Positions 25,405-36,031 of a stretch of 64,000 bases of DNA are shown here, piece by piece. The notes under the pieces were generated by a model. The model was given only the letters and a program-made list of their open reading frames with translations. It ran no database searches and was not told where the DNA came from. The stretch covers positions 2,399,501 to 2,463,500 of the forward strand of contig NZ_CP109444.1 in the NCBI RefSeq assembly GCF_036227225.1, in the 5' to 3' direction. Made by a program: the position numbers and the translations under genes. Positions within the stretch are counted from its first letter, which is position 1; every line of letters begins with the position of its first letter. This stretch comes from Streptomyces sp. NBC_01478 (GTDB lineage: Bacteria; Actinomycetota; Actinomycetes; Streptomycetales; Streptomycetaceae).

Positions 25405-26558
25405 CCGGAGACGGCCTTCGCCCAGCCCTGCGCGATGACCGTCTTGGCCTTGCTCTGCTGGGCCTCGGTCGGGAAGGCCGGCGTGCCGGAGACCTGCGGG
25501 AGCTTGGCGGCGGCGGTCTTGTCGAGCGTGCCGGCCGACTCCATGGAGGTCATCAGCGCCGGGCGCGCGTACCCCTTGAGCCACAGGTTCTGGCCCTCGG
25601 TGCTGTACAGGTACTCCTGCCACAGGCGGGCGGCCGCCGGGTGCGGGGCGTCCTTGTTGATGGCCTGCGAGTAGTACTGGGCGTACTGGCCGTCGCTCGG
25701 GATGGAGACCTTCCAGTCGACGCCCTTGGACTTGAACTCGTCGGCGTAACCGGCGTTCAGGTAGTCCCAGTCGATGGAGATGGGCGTCTCGCCCTTCTCG
25801 ACGGTGGCCGGGGTGGACTCGACGGGCGTGTAGTTGCCGTTCTTCTTCAGCTTGGCGAAGAAGTCCAGGCCGGGCTGGATGTCGTCGAAGGACCCCTTGT
25901 TGGCGAGCGCCGCCGCGTACACGCCGCCGAAGGCCGAACCCGACTTGGTGGGGTTGCCGTTGAGGGCGACCTGGCCCTTGTACTGCGGCTTCAGCAGGTC
26001 CGCGAAGGTGGTCGGACAGGTCTTCACGCGCTTGGCGTCGCAGCCGATGGAGATGTAGCCGCCGTAGTCGTTGAACCACTGCCCCTTCGGGTCCTTCTGG
26101 CCCGCGGGGATCTGGTCGAAGGAGGCGACCTTGTACGGCGCGAGCAGGCCCTGCTGGGCGGCGCTCAGCGCGAAGGAGGAACCGAGGTCGAGGACGTCGG
26201 GTGTCCGGTCCTGGCCCTTGCGGGAGGTCACGGCGTTGATCTCGTCCTGGCTGGAGCCGTCCGGGTTCTCGTCCGTGATCTTGATGCCGTACTTCTTGGT
26301 GAAACCGTCGATGAGGGCACCGTAGTTGGCCCAGTCGCGGGGCAGCGCGATGGCGTGCAGCGTGCCCTCCTTCTTGGCCGCCTTCACCAGGGCGTCCATG
26401 CCGCCGAAGTCGGCGACGGAGGTGGCGGTGGCGGCGTTCTTGCCGTCGGCGGTGGTCGACGAGTTGGTCGGGGCGGCGCCGCAGGCGCTCAGGGCAAGCG
26501 CGGCGACGACGGCGAGGGAACCACCCAGGACGGCGTTTCTCGGCGGGGACACGGTCAC
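25401..26558 (-). CDS. ABC transporter substrate-binding lipoprotein
   Basis: The 385-residue protein starts with a signal sequence ending in the lipobox LALSAC, so it is anchored outside the membrane by its N-terminal lipid. The mature protein is a class of binding protein seen for iron, polyamine and 2-aminoethylphosphonate uptake: KKEGTLHAIALPRDWANYGALIDGF, PDVLDLGSSFAL, and ISIDWDYLNAGY. GTG codons at 26558 and 26552 both fit the GGAGAG upstream. It is the first gene of the importer operon, with a palindromic operator 43 bases before the start and a divergent GntR regulator. Confidence 0.9.
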   Translation of the reverse strand: MTVSPPRNAVLGGSLAVVAALALSACGAAPTNSSTTADGKNAATATSVADFGGMDALVKAAKKEGTLHAIALPRDWANYGALIDGFTKKYGIKITDENPDGSSQDEINAVTSRKGQDRTPDVLDLGSSFALSAAQQGLLAPYKVASFDQIPAGQKDPKGQWFNDYGGYISIGCDAKRVKTCPTTFADLLKPQYKGQVALNGNPTKSGSAFGGVYAAALANKGSFDDIQPGLDFFAKLKKNGNYTPVESTPATVEKGETPISIDWDYLNAGYADEFKSKGVDWKVSIPSDGQYAQYYSQAINKDAPHPAAARLWQEYLYSTEGQNLWLKGYARPALMTSMESAGTLDKTAAAKLPQVSGTPAFPTEAQQSKAKTVIAQGWAKAVSG

Positions 26559-26600
26559 GGTCTCTCCAGGGGTGCGCACGACGGTTTGAGCGGAGCGGAG

Positions 26601-26618
26601 AACTTGTCTGAACAAGTT
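26601..26618. promoter_or_regulatory. Palindromic operator between importer and GntR genes
   Basis: AACTTGT and ACAAGTT are separated by CTGA. The arms are perfectly complementary. The centre TTGTCTGAACAA resembles sites bound by HutC/GntR-type regulators (general form GTCTAGAC and variants). It lies between the binding-protein gene and the divergent GntR/UTRA gene, the expected place for that regulator. Confidence 0.7.
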
Positions 26619-26770
26619 GGCCTCAGTACGCCCGCCGATGGTGTCTTGTTCGTAAACATTGGCGAAACCGTGACCCCTTATTCACTGCACACTCCTGGCT
26701 GACACGGATCACCAAGGGAACTCGACTACGCTGCTCACGCTGTGCACAGTGGCCAACTCGGAGGGGAAGC

Positions 26771-27511
26771 ATGACGGCGCGACACGAGGAGATCGCCGAC
26801 GAGCTGCGCCAGGCCATCGACCGCGAGGAGTACACAGTCGGCAGCCTGCTGCCCGCGGAGACGGACCTCGCGGCGCAGTACGGCGTCTCGCGCGGCACGG
26901 TCCGCCAGGCCGTCGCCGCCCTCACCGCCGAGGGGCTGATCGGCTCCCGCCAGGGCGCCCGCCGGGTGGTGCTGGCCAGCCGTCGCAGCCAGAGCTTCGC
27001 GGAACTGCGCAGCTTCGCCGAGTGGGCGCGCGCGATGGAGCGCGAGGCGACCGGGCACGTGGTCGCGCAGGAGTACCGCCCGGCCACGGCCGAGGACGCC
27101 GTACGCCTCCAACTCCCGGAGCGCACCCCGGTGTTGCATGTCCTGCGGGTGCGCGGCCTGGACGGCGAGCCGGTGCTCCTGGAGCGGACCGTGTACGCCG
27201 ACTGGATCTCCCCCGCCGTCGAGGCGATCGAGCCGGAGTGCCCGTCGGTCACTCAACGCCTGTACGACGACACGGGGTTGGTCTTCGCCTACGGCGAGCA
27301 CGTGATCGACGCGGTGGCGGCGGGCGCGCAGGACGCGGAGCTGCTGGGCATCCGCCGGACCAGCCCGCTGCTGCGGGTCCGCCGGGTGACAACGACCCGC
27401 GAGGGACGCCCTGTTGAGTGGTCGGACGACCGGTATCGCTCGGACGCGGTGAGCTTCAGCGTGCACAACTCGATAGGGAACAACGCGCTGGCCCGCAAGA
27501 CGGCGGAGTGA
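26771..27511 (+). CDS. GntR-family regulator with UTRA domain
   Basis: The 246-residue protein has an N-terminal GntR winged HTH (about residues 5-70, LLPAETDLAAQYGVSRGTVRQAVAALTAEGLI). A HutC-type UTRA effector domain follows (about 90-235, ending RFEWSDDRYRSD-like as VEWSDDRYRSDAVSF). Regulators of this class, including PhnF and DasR, usually repress a neighbouring transport operon and are released by a small ligand. It is divergent from the ABC importer with a perfect palindrome between. GGAGGGG lies ahead of the ATG. The effector is unknown. Confidence 0.93.
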   Translation: MTARHEEIADELRQAIDREEYTVGSLLPAETDLAAQYGVSRGTVRQAVAALTAEGLIGSRQGARRVVLASRRSQSFAELRSFAEWARAMEREATGHVVAQEYRPATAEDAVRLQLPERTPVLHVLRVRGLDGEPVLLERTVYADWISPAVEAIEPECPSVTQRLYDDTGLVFAYGEHVIDAVAAGAQDAELLGIRRTSPLLRVRRVTTTREGRPVEWSDDRYRSDAVSFSVHNSIGNNALARKTAE

Positions 27512-27529
27512 GCCCAGGGGATCGGGGGC

Positions 27530-27958
27530 TCAACCGGCGGCCACGCAGAACTCGTTGCCCTCGGGGTCGGCCATCACCACATGGTGTCCGTCGAACTCCG
27601 CGAGCACCCGGCCGCCCGCGCCCACCAGCCGCTCGGCCTCGGCTCTGATCGCGGCCCATCTCTCGTCCGGTCCGCCCCGCACCGGCACCCGGATGTCGAG
27701 GTGCAGCCGGTTCTTGGCGGTCTTGGGCTCGGGGACCTTGAGGATGGACAGACGCGGGCCGACGCCGTCGGGGTCGCACAGCCAGGCGCCGTCGTCCTCG
27801 GCCCCGTCGTCATCCGGCTCGTAGTGGGCGATCCACTCGGCACGCGTGGCGAAGGGGGCGGGCGGTGGCTCGTCGACGTAGCCGAGGGCCGTCTTCCAGA
27901 ACGCGGCGAGGAGTTGGGCGTCGTCGCAGTCGAGGGTGAGATCGATTCGTGCTGCCAT
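27530..27958 (-). CDS. VOC-family (glyoxalase-like) protein
   Basis: The 142-residue protein has the vicinal-oxygen-chelate pattern of two beta-alpha-beta-beta-beta units. It opens IDLTLDCDDAQLLAAFWKTALGY and ends HHVVMADPEGNEFCV, a common Streptomyces glyoxalase-like form. Metal ligands are likely His and Glu at the ends of the units (RLHLDI and GNEFCV). The start MAARIDL was chosen over one 10 codons upstream. Substrate unknown; it may be a resistance or housekeeping protein. Confidence 0.82.
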   Translation of the reverse strand: MAARIDLTLDCDDAQLLAAFWKTALGYVDEPPPAPFATRAEWIAHYEPDDDGAEDDGAWLCDPDGVGPRLSILKVPEPKTAKNRLHLDIRVPVRGGPDERWAAIRAEAERLVGAGGRVLAEFDGHHVVMADPEGNEFCVAAG

Positions 27959-28024
27959 GCCTCCGACCGTACGACCCGGCACTGACAATCGCCCCGGTGT
28001 ACCTACGTCGTGCCTACGTCGTGC

Positions 28025-28477
28025 CTACGTGGGCGAGCCGGACGAGAAGCGGCGCAGCAGCGGGGACAGCACCAGCACGGACTTCGTCCGTTCCACGAAC
28101 GGCTCCCCCGCGATCCGCTCCAGCACCCGCTCGAAGTGGCGCATGTCGGCGGCGAAGACCTGCACGACCGCGTCCGCGTCGCCGGTGACGGTGGACGCGG
28201 CGACGACCTCCTGGTAGCGCTCCAGGCCCCGCCTGATGGTGTCCGGGGAGGTGTTGTGCCGGCAGTAGATCTCGACGAACCCCTCGGTCTCCCAGCCGAG
28301 CGCCGACGGGTCCACCCGGACGGTGAAGCCGGTGATGGCGCCGGTGGCCCGCAGCCGGTCCACGCGCCGTTTCACGGCGGGCGCGGAGAGGCCGACGAGT
28401 TGCCCGATGTCCGCGAAGGAGCGGCGGGCGTCCTCGGCGAGGGCGTGCACGATGCGTTCGTCGAGTTCGTTCAGCAC
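28025..28477 (-). CDS. Lrp/AsnC-family transcriptional regulator
   Basis: The 150-residue protein has the Lrp/AsnC layout. An N-terminal HTH occupies about residues 3-55 (LDERIVHALAEDARRSFADIGQLVGLSAPAVKRRVDRL). An alpha/beta RAM effector domain follows (about 70-145) with VVAASTVTGDADAVVQVFAAD. Such regulators respond to amino acids and form octamers. GTG start. No amino-acid enzyme is adjacent, so the target is unknown. Confidence 0.92.
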   Translation of the reverse strand: MLNELDERIVHALAEDARRSFADIGQLVGLSAPAVKRRVDRLRATGAITGFTVRVDPSALGWETEGFVEIYCRHNTSPDTIRRGLERYQEVVAASTVTGDADAVVQVFAADMRHFERVLERIAGEPFVERTKSVLVLSPLLRRFSSGSPT

Positions 28478-28487
28478 GGGGGATCGA

Positions 28488-28586
28488 TCACTTCTCGGGT
28501 GGTGCGGGTGGGGTCGGTCGGGTGCGGGGCCAGCCGTATACGAAGTAGAACACGGGCCCGACGGCGATGCCGATCGCCCGGTTCAC
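28488..28586 (-). CDS. possible 32-residue membrane peptide
   Basis: A GTG start overlaps the stop of the upstream gene by 4 bases (GTGA), which would couple their translation. The predicted peptide begins VNRAIGIAVGPVFYFVYGWP, a short hydrophobic segment, followed by RTRPTPPAPPEK. The hydrophobic-then-basic/proline pattern is sensible for a single-pass peptide, and the coupling argues for reality. There is no further evidence, and it could be chance. Confidence 0.35.
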   Translation of the reverse strand: MNRAIGIAVGPVFYFVYGWPRTRPTPPAPPEK

Positions 28587-28978
28587 CCCTCGTCCGGATC
28601 TCCCGCGAGGGCGCGCGCCTTCGCCAGGTCCTCCTCGTCGAACCCGATCCGCCCGGGCTGTCCGTGCACCTCCGCCTGCGCGTCGATCCAACGCGTGTGC
28701 GCCTCCCACGCCGCCTGCTTGCTCATGCCGAGCGCGGCCCCGATCTGCGTCCAGGAGGCACCGGCCTCGCGGGCCGCGCGGACGGTGAGCTGACGGCCGT
28801 AGGCGGCCTTGCGGGCGACGACCTCGCTGAGGGCGAGCAGTTCCAGCGTCTCGGTGCGGTCGAGCGCCTCGGCGTCGCTGCCGAAGCCGGCGAGGGACTC
28901 GCGGGTGCGGAGGTTGTCGAGGCGGGCGACCGCGGTGAGGAGGGTGTGCTCGGGTTCGATGCTCTGGGGTGTCCTCAT
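28583..28978 (-). CDS. small HTH protein of unknown function
   Basis: The 131-residue protein is mostly helical. A HTH is visible in AAREAGASWTQIGAALGMSKQAAWEAHTRW (about residues 68-97). The form resembles the protein encoded at 38733-39302, which has a closely similar HTH ([19 protein letters not shown]). This suggests a small DNA-binding family with two members here. No effector domain is present. A very short coupled open frame may follow. Confidence 0.75.
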   Translation of the reverse strand: MRTPQSIEPEHTLLTAVARLDNLRTRESLAGFGSDAEALDRTETLELLALSEVVARKAAYGRQLTVRAAREAGASWTQIGAALGMSKQAAWEAHTRWIDAQAEVHGQPGRIGFDEEDLAKARALAGDPDEG

Positions 28979-28999
28979 GGGTTCAGCGTTGCGTCAAGC

Positions 29000-29518
29000 T
29001 CACTTGACGTCAAGAGGGCCTGACGGCAGTTCCTTGGTGAGGAAGGTGCAGGGGTCCGCGCACGCGCGGGTCACCCCGTCGCGGTCCTCGTACGACCAGC
29101 GGTCCACGTAGTCCGTCAGGGGCCGGTAGCCAAGGCGAGCGTAGAGGGCGGCGGCCCTCGGGTTGTCGGCCGCGACGCCCAGGCCGAGGGCCGTACGACC
29201 GCGCTCCCGGGCCAGTTCCTCGGCGCGCCGGATCAGCGCGCCGCCGATGCCGCGCGAGCGCAGCTCAGGGGGCCATACGCCGAGGCCGTTGAGTTCCGGG
29301 CAGTCGGGCAGGGCGGCCCGCACCTCCGGGGCCGCGCAGCCGTCCCAGATCACCTCCGCGTGGCCGACGGGCCGGCCGTCCGACCAGGCGACGAGATAGG
29401 TGCCCCCGCCCGCCCCCTGCCGTGCGAACCGTCGGGCATGGGACGAGACGGCCCCCGGCGAGCCGATGTACTGGTCGAGCAGCGCCACGTCGGCGGCCCC
29501 GCACAGGGCGATCTCCAT
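29000..29518 (-). CDS. GNAT-family N-acetyltransferase
   Basis: The 172-residue protein shows the GNAT core: a strand TYLVAWSDGRPVGHAEVIW, the acetyl-CoA loop in PPELRSRGIGGALIRRAEELARERG, then LGVAADNPRAAALYARLGYRPL. The Q/RxxGxG/A motif is RSRGIGGA. It transfers an acetyl group to an unknown amine. The start MEIALCGAADVALLDQYIG gives the normal length; a longer open frame was rejected. Confidence 0.87.
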   Translation of the reverse strand: MEIALCGAADVALLDQYIGSPGAVSSHARRFARQGAGGGTYLVAWSDGRPVGHAEVIWDGCAAPEVRAALPDCPELNGLGVWPPELRSRGIGGALIRRAEELARERGRTALGLGVAADNPRAAALYARLGYRPLTDYVDRWSYEDRDGVTRACADPCTFLTKELPSGPLDVK

Positions 29519-29606
29519 ACGTCCGACGGTAACCGCCGCAGCACGCCGACGGCCCCCGAATATCCCGGGCGTCGGGACAACAGGGGCCGTACACAAGGGA
29601 GTTGGG

Positions 29607-31115
<1,509 letters not shown>

Positions 31116-31247
31116 TCATTGTCCCATGTCGGGCGTCATGCCATGCCTCGGATCTTCGTCCAAGCAGGGCGGCGCCGGCCCTGGAGGAACGCCCGAGCGA
31201 ACCCTTGATCCATCTGCGGGCAACCTTCGGGACACCTCACGAATCGA

Positions 31248-31352
31248 ATGGACATGACGGACCGCACGGCACTCGTCACCACCGCGGCCATCGGGACCGC
31301 GCTGCTGGGCGGCGCGGTCCTCGTCCTCCGGCGCCGCGGGCGTTCCCGCTAG
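31248..31352 (+). CDS. possible 34-residue single-pass membrane peptide
   Basis: The frame ATGGACATGACGGAC encodes MDMTDRTALVTTAAIGTALLGGAV and then LVLRRRGRSR. That is a short polar head, one hydrophobic segment and a basic end, the layout of a small tail-anchored protein. Two in-frame ATGs (31248 and 31254) are available; no strong SD is visible. It fills the gap between guaB1 and the next minus-strand gene. Moderately plausible. Confidence 0.4.
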   Translation: MDMTDRTALVTTAAIGTALLGGAVLVLRRRGRSR

Positions 31353-31361
31353 GACAAGGGA

Positions 31362-31973
31362 TCAGTACAGGAACCGATGCAGCGGAGCCGACTCGGTCAG
31401 CAGCATCGTGAGCCGGTGCGCGAGCCGCTGCCACGCCTCGTCCTGCCCGTAGCTGAGCCGCACGTCCTCGTCGTCGCCCTCCTCGATCGCCGCGAACAGG
31501 GCGGCCGTATCGGCGTCGGGCGTGAGGTCCACCAGGGAGAGCACCCGGGCCAGCGCGCCGACCAGGCCGACGGCGGTCTTCTCAGGGGTCAGGACGGTGC
31601 CGCGCACGACGGCCACGACGCCCGAGGGGTCGGGCAGGTCCGGCGGCGCCACGAGGAGTCCGGACAGCTCGCGCAGCAGCGCGTACAGCAAGTCCGTGTC
31701 CTCGGTGGGCAGTTCGACGATGCGCAGGCCCTCGTGTTCCCAACGGCCGTTCGGCGACCACACCTTGGGCCCGCGGGCCACCGCCTCGGCCAGCGTCTCC
31801 CGCACCCGTCGGAAGGCGGCAAGCCCGTCCGCGAACAGCGCGTGGCCACTCGCTCCGCCCACGGACTCGGCCAGGGGCGCCAGCAAGTGCTCTTCCACCC
31901 GGTCGCACTGCGCATCGAGATCCGGATCCACGACCACCAGCCGGACCGACGTGCGCTGCTCCTGTTGCTCCAT
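31362..31973 (-). CDS. hypothetical protein
   Basis: The 203-residue protein has no signal peptide and no membrane segment. It begins MEQQEQRTSVRLVVVDPDLD and has a central part KVWSPNGRWEHEGLRIVELPTEDTDLLYALLRELSGLLV, then a long acidic and helical C-terminus. I do not recognise a family. It is probably conserved in Streptomyces, judging by its stable codon pattern. The barstar-like gene lies just upstream on the same strand, about 35 bases away, so it may be in one operon with the RNase and its inhibitor. Confidence 0.6.
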   Translation of the reverse strand: MEQQEQRTSVRLVVVDPDLDAQCDRVEEHLLAPLAESVGGASGHALFADGLAAFRRVRETLAEAVARGPKVWSPNGRWEHEGLRIVELPTEDTDLLYALLRELSGLLVAPPDLPDPSGVVAVVRGTVLTPEKTAVGLVGALARVLSLVDLTPDADTAALFAAIEEGDDEDVRLSYGQDEAWQRLAHRLTMLLTESAPLHRFLY

Positions 31974-32008
31974 ACCGAACACTCTGCCAGCCGCCTCGGA
32001 CAATCGGG

Positions 32009-32326
32009 CTAGCGCCCGGCTCCACCCAGCTCGAGCACGACGGAAAGGTTGGGTGTGCGGTCGGCCGCGTCGCCGAAGACGTCGACCGCGGTCTCCCACT
32101 CGTCCGGCCGTGACTTGGCATACGGCTGCCAGTTCCGTACGACGATCAGCAGGCCCTGCTCCACCGCGCCCTCGGGCCACACCGTGTGGTCGCCGAGGCT
32201 GTCCGCGAGGGCGTCCCAGTTGCGGCCGAACCAGTCGGGCAGGGACAGTGCACGGGCGCAGCGGTCCATCAGGGCGGCCTTGTCCGTGACTCCGTCGAGG
32301 TCCAGCGTGACCGCGAGCTGTGTCAT
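32009..32326 (-). CDS. barstar-family ribonuclease inhibitor
   Basis: The 105-residue cytoplasmic protein is a barstar homologue: LDLDGVTDKAALMDRCARALSLPDWFGRNWDALADSLGD holds the conserved NWDAL helix region that fits into the RNase active site. Barstar blocks intracellular activity of barnase-type RNases. Its start overlaps the stop of the RNase gene by 4 bases (ATGA), so toxin and inhibitor are made together. Confidence 0.93.
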   Translation of the reverse strand: MTQLAVTLDLDGVTDKAALMDRCARALSLPDWFGRNWDALADSLGDHTVWPEGAVEQGLLIVVRNWQPYAKSRPDEWETAVDVFGDAADRTPNLSVVLELGGAGR

Positions 32327-32688
32327 CTCAGTACCGTCCTGAACGACTTGTAGTGATCATCGGTGTAGTAGATCTCGCCGTCCTGCCCGGTGACAATGCG
32401 CCGGGCCCCGCGATCGCGCGAGCCCGGCGTCCTGACGGTGTATTCGTGGTAGTAACCGCGCTTCTGCTGGGGCAGCAGCTTCTCGTAGTTCCCGAAGACG
32501 ACCCCGTCCTTGGCGTACGGGAAGGGACCGCCCCGGTCGATGAGGGTGACGGTCTGCCGTGCCTCGGCCGGGAGTTGGGACGCCTTGACGGTGCCGCTGG
32601 TGCCACTCGCGTCGGCCGACGAACAGCCGACCGGCAGCAGCAGAGCCAGACAGACGAGAAGCACTCGGGAGACGAACCGCAGCAGCAT
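32323..32688 (-). CDS. barnase/RNase Sa-like guanyl-specific ribonuclease, lipoprotein
   Basis: The 121-residue protein closely follows Streptomyces RNase Sa in its mature part: GTVKASQLPAEARQTVTLI, GPFPYAKDGVVFGNYE, and GYYHEYTVRTPGSRDRGARRIVTG. The catalytic Glu (HEYTV), Arg (RRIV) and His (TDDHYKSF) are all present. It cleaves RNA after guanine. Unlike secreted RNase Sa, it carries a lipobox (LLPVGCSS) at about residue 22, so it is probably anchored to the outer face of the membrane. The C-terminal Cys of RNase Sa is missing. A barstar gene overlaps it. Confidence 0.93.
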   Translation of the reverse strand: MLLRFVSRVLLVCLALLLPVGCSSADASGTSGTVKASQLPAEARQTVTLIDRGGPFPYAKDGVVFGNYEKLLPQQKRGYYHEYTVRTPGSRDRGARRIVTGQDGEIYYTDDHYKSFRTVLR

Positions 32689-32728
32689 GCGTCCGATGCT
32701 GCCACGGCCGTCCCCTCACGACCTGCTG

Positions 32729-33775
32729 TCAGATCCCGTCGGGGTCCGTCCGGCTGAGCGCCGACTTCGGCGGGGACCCGGCCGTCATCAGATAGTCCGC
32801 CGCCGCGGTGTCCGTCACCAGGCTGGTGACCAGACCGGACCGCAGCACCGCGTCGATCGCCGCCGCCTTCCGCTGCCCGCCCGCGATGGCGACGACCTCG
32901 GGGATACGGCGCAACTGGTCCGCCTTGACGGTGATGCACCGCTCGCCCAGGTCCCGGCCGACCCGACGGCCCTCGGCGTCGAAGAGGTGCGCGGAGGTCT
33001 CCGCGGCGACACCGAGGGACGAGTAGTGCGCCCGCTCCTCGTCCTTGAGCATGTCGTACACCGTCGAGATGCCCGGCTCCCAGGAGCCGATGGAGACACA
33101 GGCGACCGTGACCTTGTCGAAGTACTCGAAGGCCCGGGCGATCCCCGTCTGGTGGCGCAGCGCCTCCGCGGTGGCCGCGTCCGGCAGCAGCATCGGCGCG
33201 TAGATGGGGTGGGCGTCGCCGCCCGACACCTGCGCGGCCCGCCGTACGGCCTCGACCGAGCCGCGCTCGGCGGTCCCGGCGTCGTACACGCCCGTCAACT
33301 GGACCACCGTGCAGGGCGGCAGCCGGTCGAGCGCGGCCGCCATGTGGATGGTGGACCGGCCCCAGGCGAGGCCGAGCACATCGCCCTCGTTGACCAGCTC
33401 GCCGAGCAGGTCGGCCGCGACCTCCCCGAGGTTCTCGGGATCGGGCGACTCCTCGCTGACCTCGGCCGGGGACTCGACCACGACGGCATGCCTCAGGCCG
33501 TACCGGGCACGCAGCGCGTCCGAGCGCTCCGCGTCCAGTTCGGCCGGTACTCGGATCTCGATCCGTACGAGATCCCGTTCGAGAGCGGTCTCCAGGACCC
33601 GGGCCACCTTGAAGCGGCTGACGCCGAACTCCTCCGCGATCTGGATCTTGGACTTGCCCTCGAGGTAGAAGCGGCGGGCCATGGCCGCCGCCTGCACCAG
33701 CTCAGCGGGTCCCATCCGCATGGCTGACCGGCCCGCCGACATACCCGACACGGCGTTCTCCTCACTGCTGTTCAC
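32729..33775 (-). CDS. SorC-family sugar-binding transcriptional regulator
   Basis: The 348-residue protein has an N-terminal HTH (about residues 35-70, [28 protein letters not shown]). A SorC C-terminal domain follows, related to GlcNAc-6-P deaminase, with [17 protein letters not shown] and [18 protein letters not shown]. Such regulators bind phosphorylated sugars. It sits 78 bases downstream of rpe on the same strand, which suggests it senses a pentose phosphate or related sugar phosphate. GTG start; ATG codons slightly downstream are alternatives. Confidence 0.9.
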   Translation of the reverse strand: MNSSEENAVSGMSAGRSAMRMGPAELVQAAAMARRFYLEGKSKIQIAEEFGVSRFKVARVLETALERDLVRIEIRVPAELDAERSDALRARYGLRHAVVVESPAEVSEESPDPENLGEVAADLLGELVNEGDVLGLAWGRSTIHMAAALDRLPPCTVVQLTGVYDAGTAERGSVEAVRRAAQVSGGDAHPIYAPMLLPDAATAEALRHQTGIARAFEYFDKVTVACVSIGSWEPGISTVYDMLKDEERAHYSSLGVAAETSAHLFDAEGRRVGRDLGERCITVKADQLRRIPEVVAIAGGQRKAAAIDAVLRSGLVTSLVTDTAAADYLMTAGSPPKSALSRTDPDGI

Positions 33776-33853
33776 ACTCTGGGTTCGCCGTTCATCCTCG
33801 CAGATCCGGCGTACTTGATCAGCCTCGATGGCCGCCGTTCACATACCTGCCGC

Positions 33854-34540
33854 TCAGTGGTCGCACGCCCAGGATGCCTTGCTCACGGCACCTTCGGCCT
33901 GTGTGCGCAATGCACGTACCGCCGCGGCCGGGTCGGATGCCCCGTAGACCGCCGAACCGGCGACGAACACGTCCGCGCCCGCGTCCGCGCAGCGCTCGAT
34001 CGTCGCGGCCGAAACCCCGCCGTCGACCTGCAGCCACAGCTCCAGCCCGTGCTTCTTGATCAGCTCACGGGTACGGCGGATCTTCGGCAGCATGATGTCG
34101 AGGAACGACTGGCCACCGAAGCCCGGCTCCACGGTCATGATCAGCAGCATGTCGAGTTCGGGGAGCAGGTCCTCGTACGGCTCGATGGGCGTCGCGGGCT
34201 TGAGCGCCATGGACGCGCGGGCGCCCTTGGCCCGAATCTCACGGGCGAGCCGCACGGGGGCGGCGGCGGCCTCGACGTGGAAGGTGACGGAGGAGGCCCC
34301 CGCCTCGACGTACTGCGGCGCCCAGCGATCGGCGTCCTCGATCATCAGATGGCAGTCCAGCGGGGTGTCCGTCGCCCGCGCCAGCGACTCTACGACCGGC
34401 ACGCCGAGCGTGAGGTTCGGGACGAAGTGGTTGTCCATGACGTCGACGTGGAGCCAGTCAGCGCCTTGCACTGCGTCGGCTTCGTCGGCGAGGCGGGCGA
34501 AGTCCGCGGACAGGATGCTGGGGTTGATCTGCACGGCCAT
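33854..34540 (-). CDS. rpe: ribulose-phosphate 3-epimerase
   Basis: The 228-residue TIM-barrel enzyme interconverts ribulose 5-phosphate and xylulose 5-phosphate in the pentose phosphate pathway. Signatures are [38 protein letters not shown]-like [22 protein letters not shown] and [12 protein letters not shown], with the metal ligands His and Asp. The ATG at 34540 is the natural start; the open frame extends far upstream only as a shadow of the divergent gene. Confidence 0.97.
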   Translation of the reverse strand: MAVQINPSILSADFARLADEADAVQGADWLHVDVMDNHFVPNLTLGVPVVESLARATDTPLDCHLMIEDADRWAPQYVEAGASSVTFHVEAAAAPVRLAREIRAKGARASMALKPATPIEPYEDLLPELDMLLIMTVEPGFGGQSFLDIMLPKIRRTRELIKKHGLELWLQVDGGVSAATIERCADAGADVFVAGSAVYGASDPAAAVRALRTQAEGAVSKASWACDH

Positions 34541-34619
34541 GGCCCAAGCCTGCCATGCCCTCCGGGGGTTGGCCGCATCGGTCCGTTGTGGTGCGGTCCT
34601 TTTCGGGTGCCGGTCGTGT

Positions 34620-34684
34620 GTGGCTGGGCGCGCCCCGCGTCGGAGCCGCACATCGAGACTGCCCCACGCCCCTTTCGGGGCGCC
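34620..34684 (+). repeat. Streptomyces intergenic repeat, copy 2
   Basis: Second copy of the repeat found at 519-582, in the same orientation. It ends in a perfect hairpin, CGCCCC (34667-34672) paired with GGGGCG (34677-34682). It lies in the divergent gap between rpe and the lactate-oxidase-like gene, where it cannot simply be the terminator of either. Confidence 0.6.
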
Positions 34685-34813
34685 CTGTGCGGACGGGGTG
34701 GAAACAGTGCGGCGGCGCGGCTGTCGTACGGGGCGACGGTGGCGCGGACGCCGACCCGGAAGCAGCCGCCCCGATGTGAAAATGGCGAGAGCGCAAGCGA
34801 CGAGGGAGACGCC

Positions 34814-36001
34814 ATGAACGCCGTGGGACAGCAGTCGGGACAGCCGTTCGGGTCGTACCAGAACGAGATCTACCTGAACGGGCTCGGCGGCATCGTGCCC
34901 ACCTACCCCATGGCCTTCGCGGAGCTGGAGGACCGGGCGCGCTCCGCGCTGCCGCCCTCCGTGTGGTCCTACGTCGCGGGCGGCGCCGGCGACGAACTCA
35001 CCCAGCGGGCCAACGTGACCGCCTTCGACCACTGGGGACTGGTCCCCCGTATGTTCGTCGGCGCGGCCGAACGCGACCTCTCCGTGGACCTGTTCGGGAT
35101 GCGGCTGCCCTCCCCCGTGTTCATGGCACCGATCGGCGTCATCGGACTGTGCGCCCAGGACGGACACGGCGACCTGGCGACCGCACGGGCCGCCGCGCGC
35201 ACCGGCGTACCGATGGTCGCCTCGACACTCACGGTCGACCCGCTGGAGGAGGTCGCCGGCGAGTTCGGGGACACCCCGGGTCTCTTCCAGCTCTACACGC
35301 CCACCGACCGGGACCTCGCCGCGAGCCTCGTCCACCGCGCGGAACAGGCCGGCTACAAGGGCATCGTGGTCACCCTCGACACCTGGGTCACCGGCTGGCG
35401 CCCGCGCGACCTCTCCACCGCCAACTTCCCCCAACTGCGCGGCCATTGCCTCGCCAACTACACGAGCGACCCGGTCTTCCGCGCCCGCCTCGCCCGCACC
35501 CCGGAGGAGGACCCGCAGTCCGCGGTCCTGCTCTGGACCCAGATCTTCGGCAACCCCCTCACCTGGGACGACCTCCCCTGGCTGCGCTCCCTCACCGACC
35601 TTCCCCTGATCGTGAAGGGCATCTGCCACCCCGAGGACGTGCGCCGGGCCAAGGACGGAGGCGTGGACGGCGTCTACTGCTCCAACCACGGCGGCCGCCA
35701 GGCCAACGGCGGCCTCCCCGCCCTCGACGCGCTCCCCGCCGTGGTCGAAGCGGCGGACGGCCTCCCGGTCCTGTTCGACTCCGGCATCCGCAGCGGCGCC
35801 GACATCGTCAAGGCCGTCGCCCTGGGCGCGACGGCCGTGGGCATCGGCCGCCCGTACGCCTACGGCCTGGCCCTGGGCGGCACGGACGGCATCGTCCACG
35901 TCCTGCGCTCACTGCTCGCGGAGACCGACCTGATCATGGCCGTCGACGGCTACCCGACACTCGCCGATCTCACGGAGGAGGCACTCCGGCGCGTCGTCTG
36001 A
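34814..36001 (+). CDS. FMN-dependent alpha-hydroxy-acid oxidase, lactate 2-monooxygenase-like
   Basis: The 395-residue protein belongs to the FMN-dependent 2-hydroxyacid oxidase family. The TIM barrel is complete: [51 protein letters not shown], and the active-site block [19 protein letters not shown] with catalytic His and Arg. The N-terminal part, and the [24 protein letters not shown] segment, fit the lactate 2-monooxygenase branch better than glycolate oxidases. It probably oxidises a 2-hydroxy acid with O2. An ATG with GGGAG upstream; it converges on rsmB with 30 bases between. Confidence 0.88.
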   Translation: MNAVGQQSGQPFGSYQNEIYLNGLGGIVPTYPMAFAELEDRARSALPPSVWSYVAGGAGDELTQRANVTAFDHWGLVPRMFVGAAERDLSVDLFGMRLPSPVFMAPIGVIGLCAQDGHGDLATARAAARTGVPMVASTLTVDPLEEVAGEFGDTPGLFQLYTPTDRDLAASLVHRAEQAGYKGIVVTLDTWVTGWRPRDLSTANFPQLRGHCLANYTSDPVFRARLARTPEEDPQSAVLLWTQIFGNPLTWDDLPWLRSLTDLPLIVKGICHPEDVRRAKDGGVDGVYCSNHGGRQANGGLPALDALPAVVEAADGLPVLFDSGIRSGADIVKAVALGATAVGIGRPYAYGLALGGTDGIVHVLRSLLAETDLIMAVDGYPTLADLTEEALRRVV

Positions 36002-36031
36002 CGGCCGGCACTCGGACAGCCGTGCCGCAGG

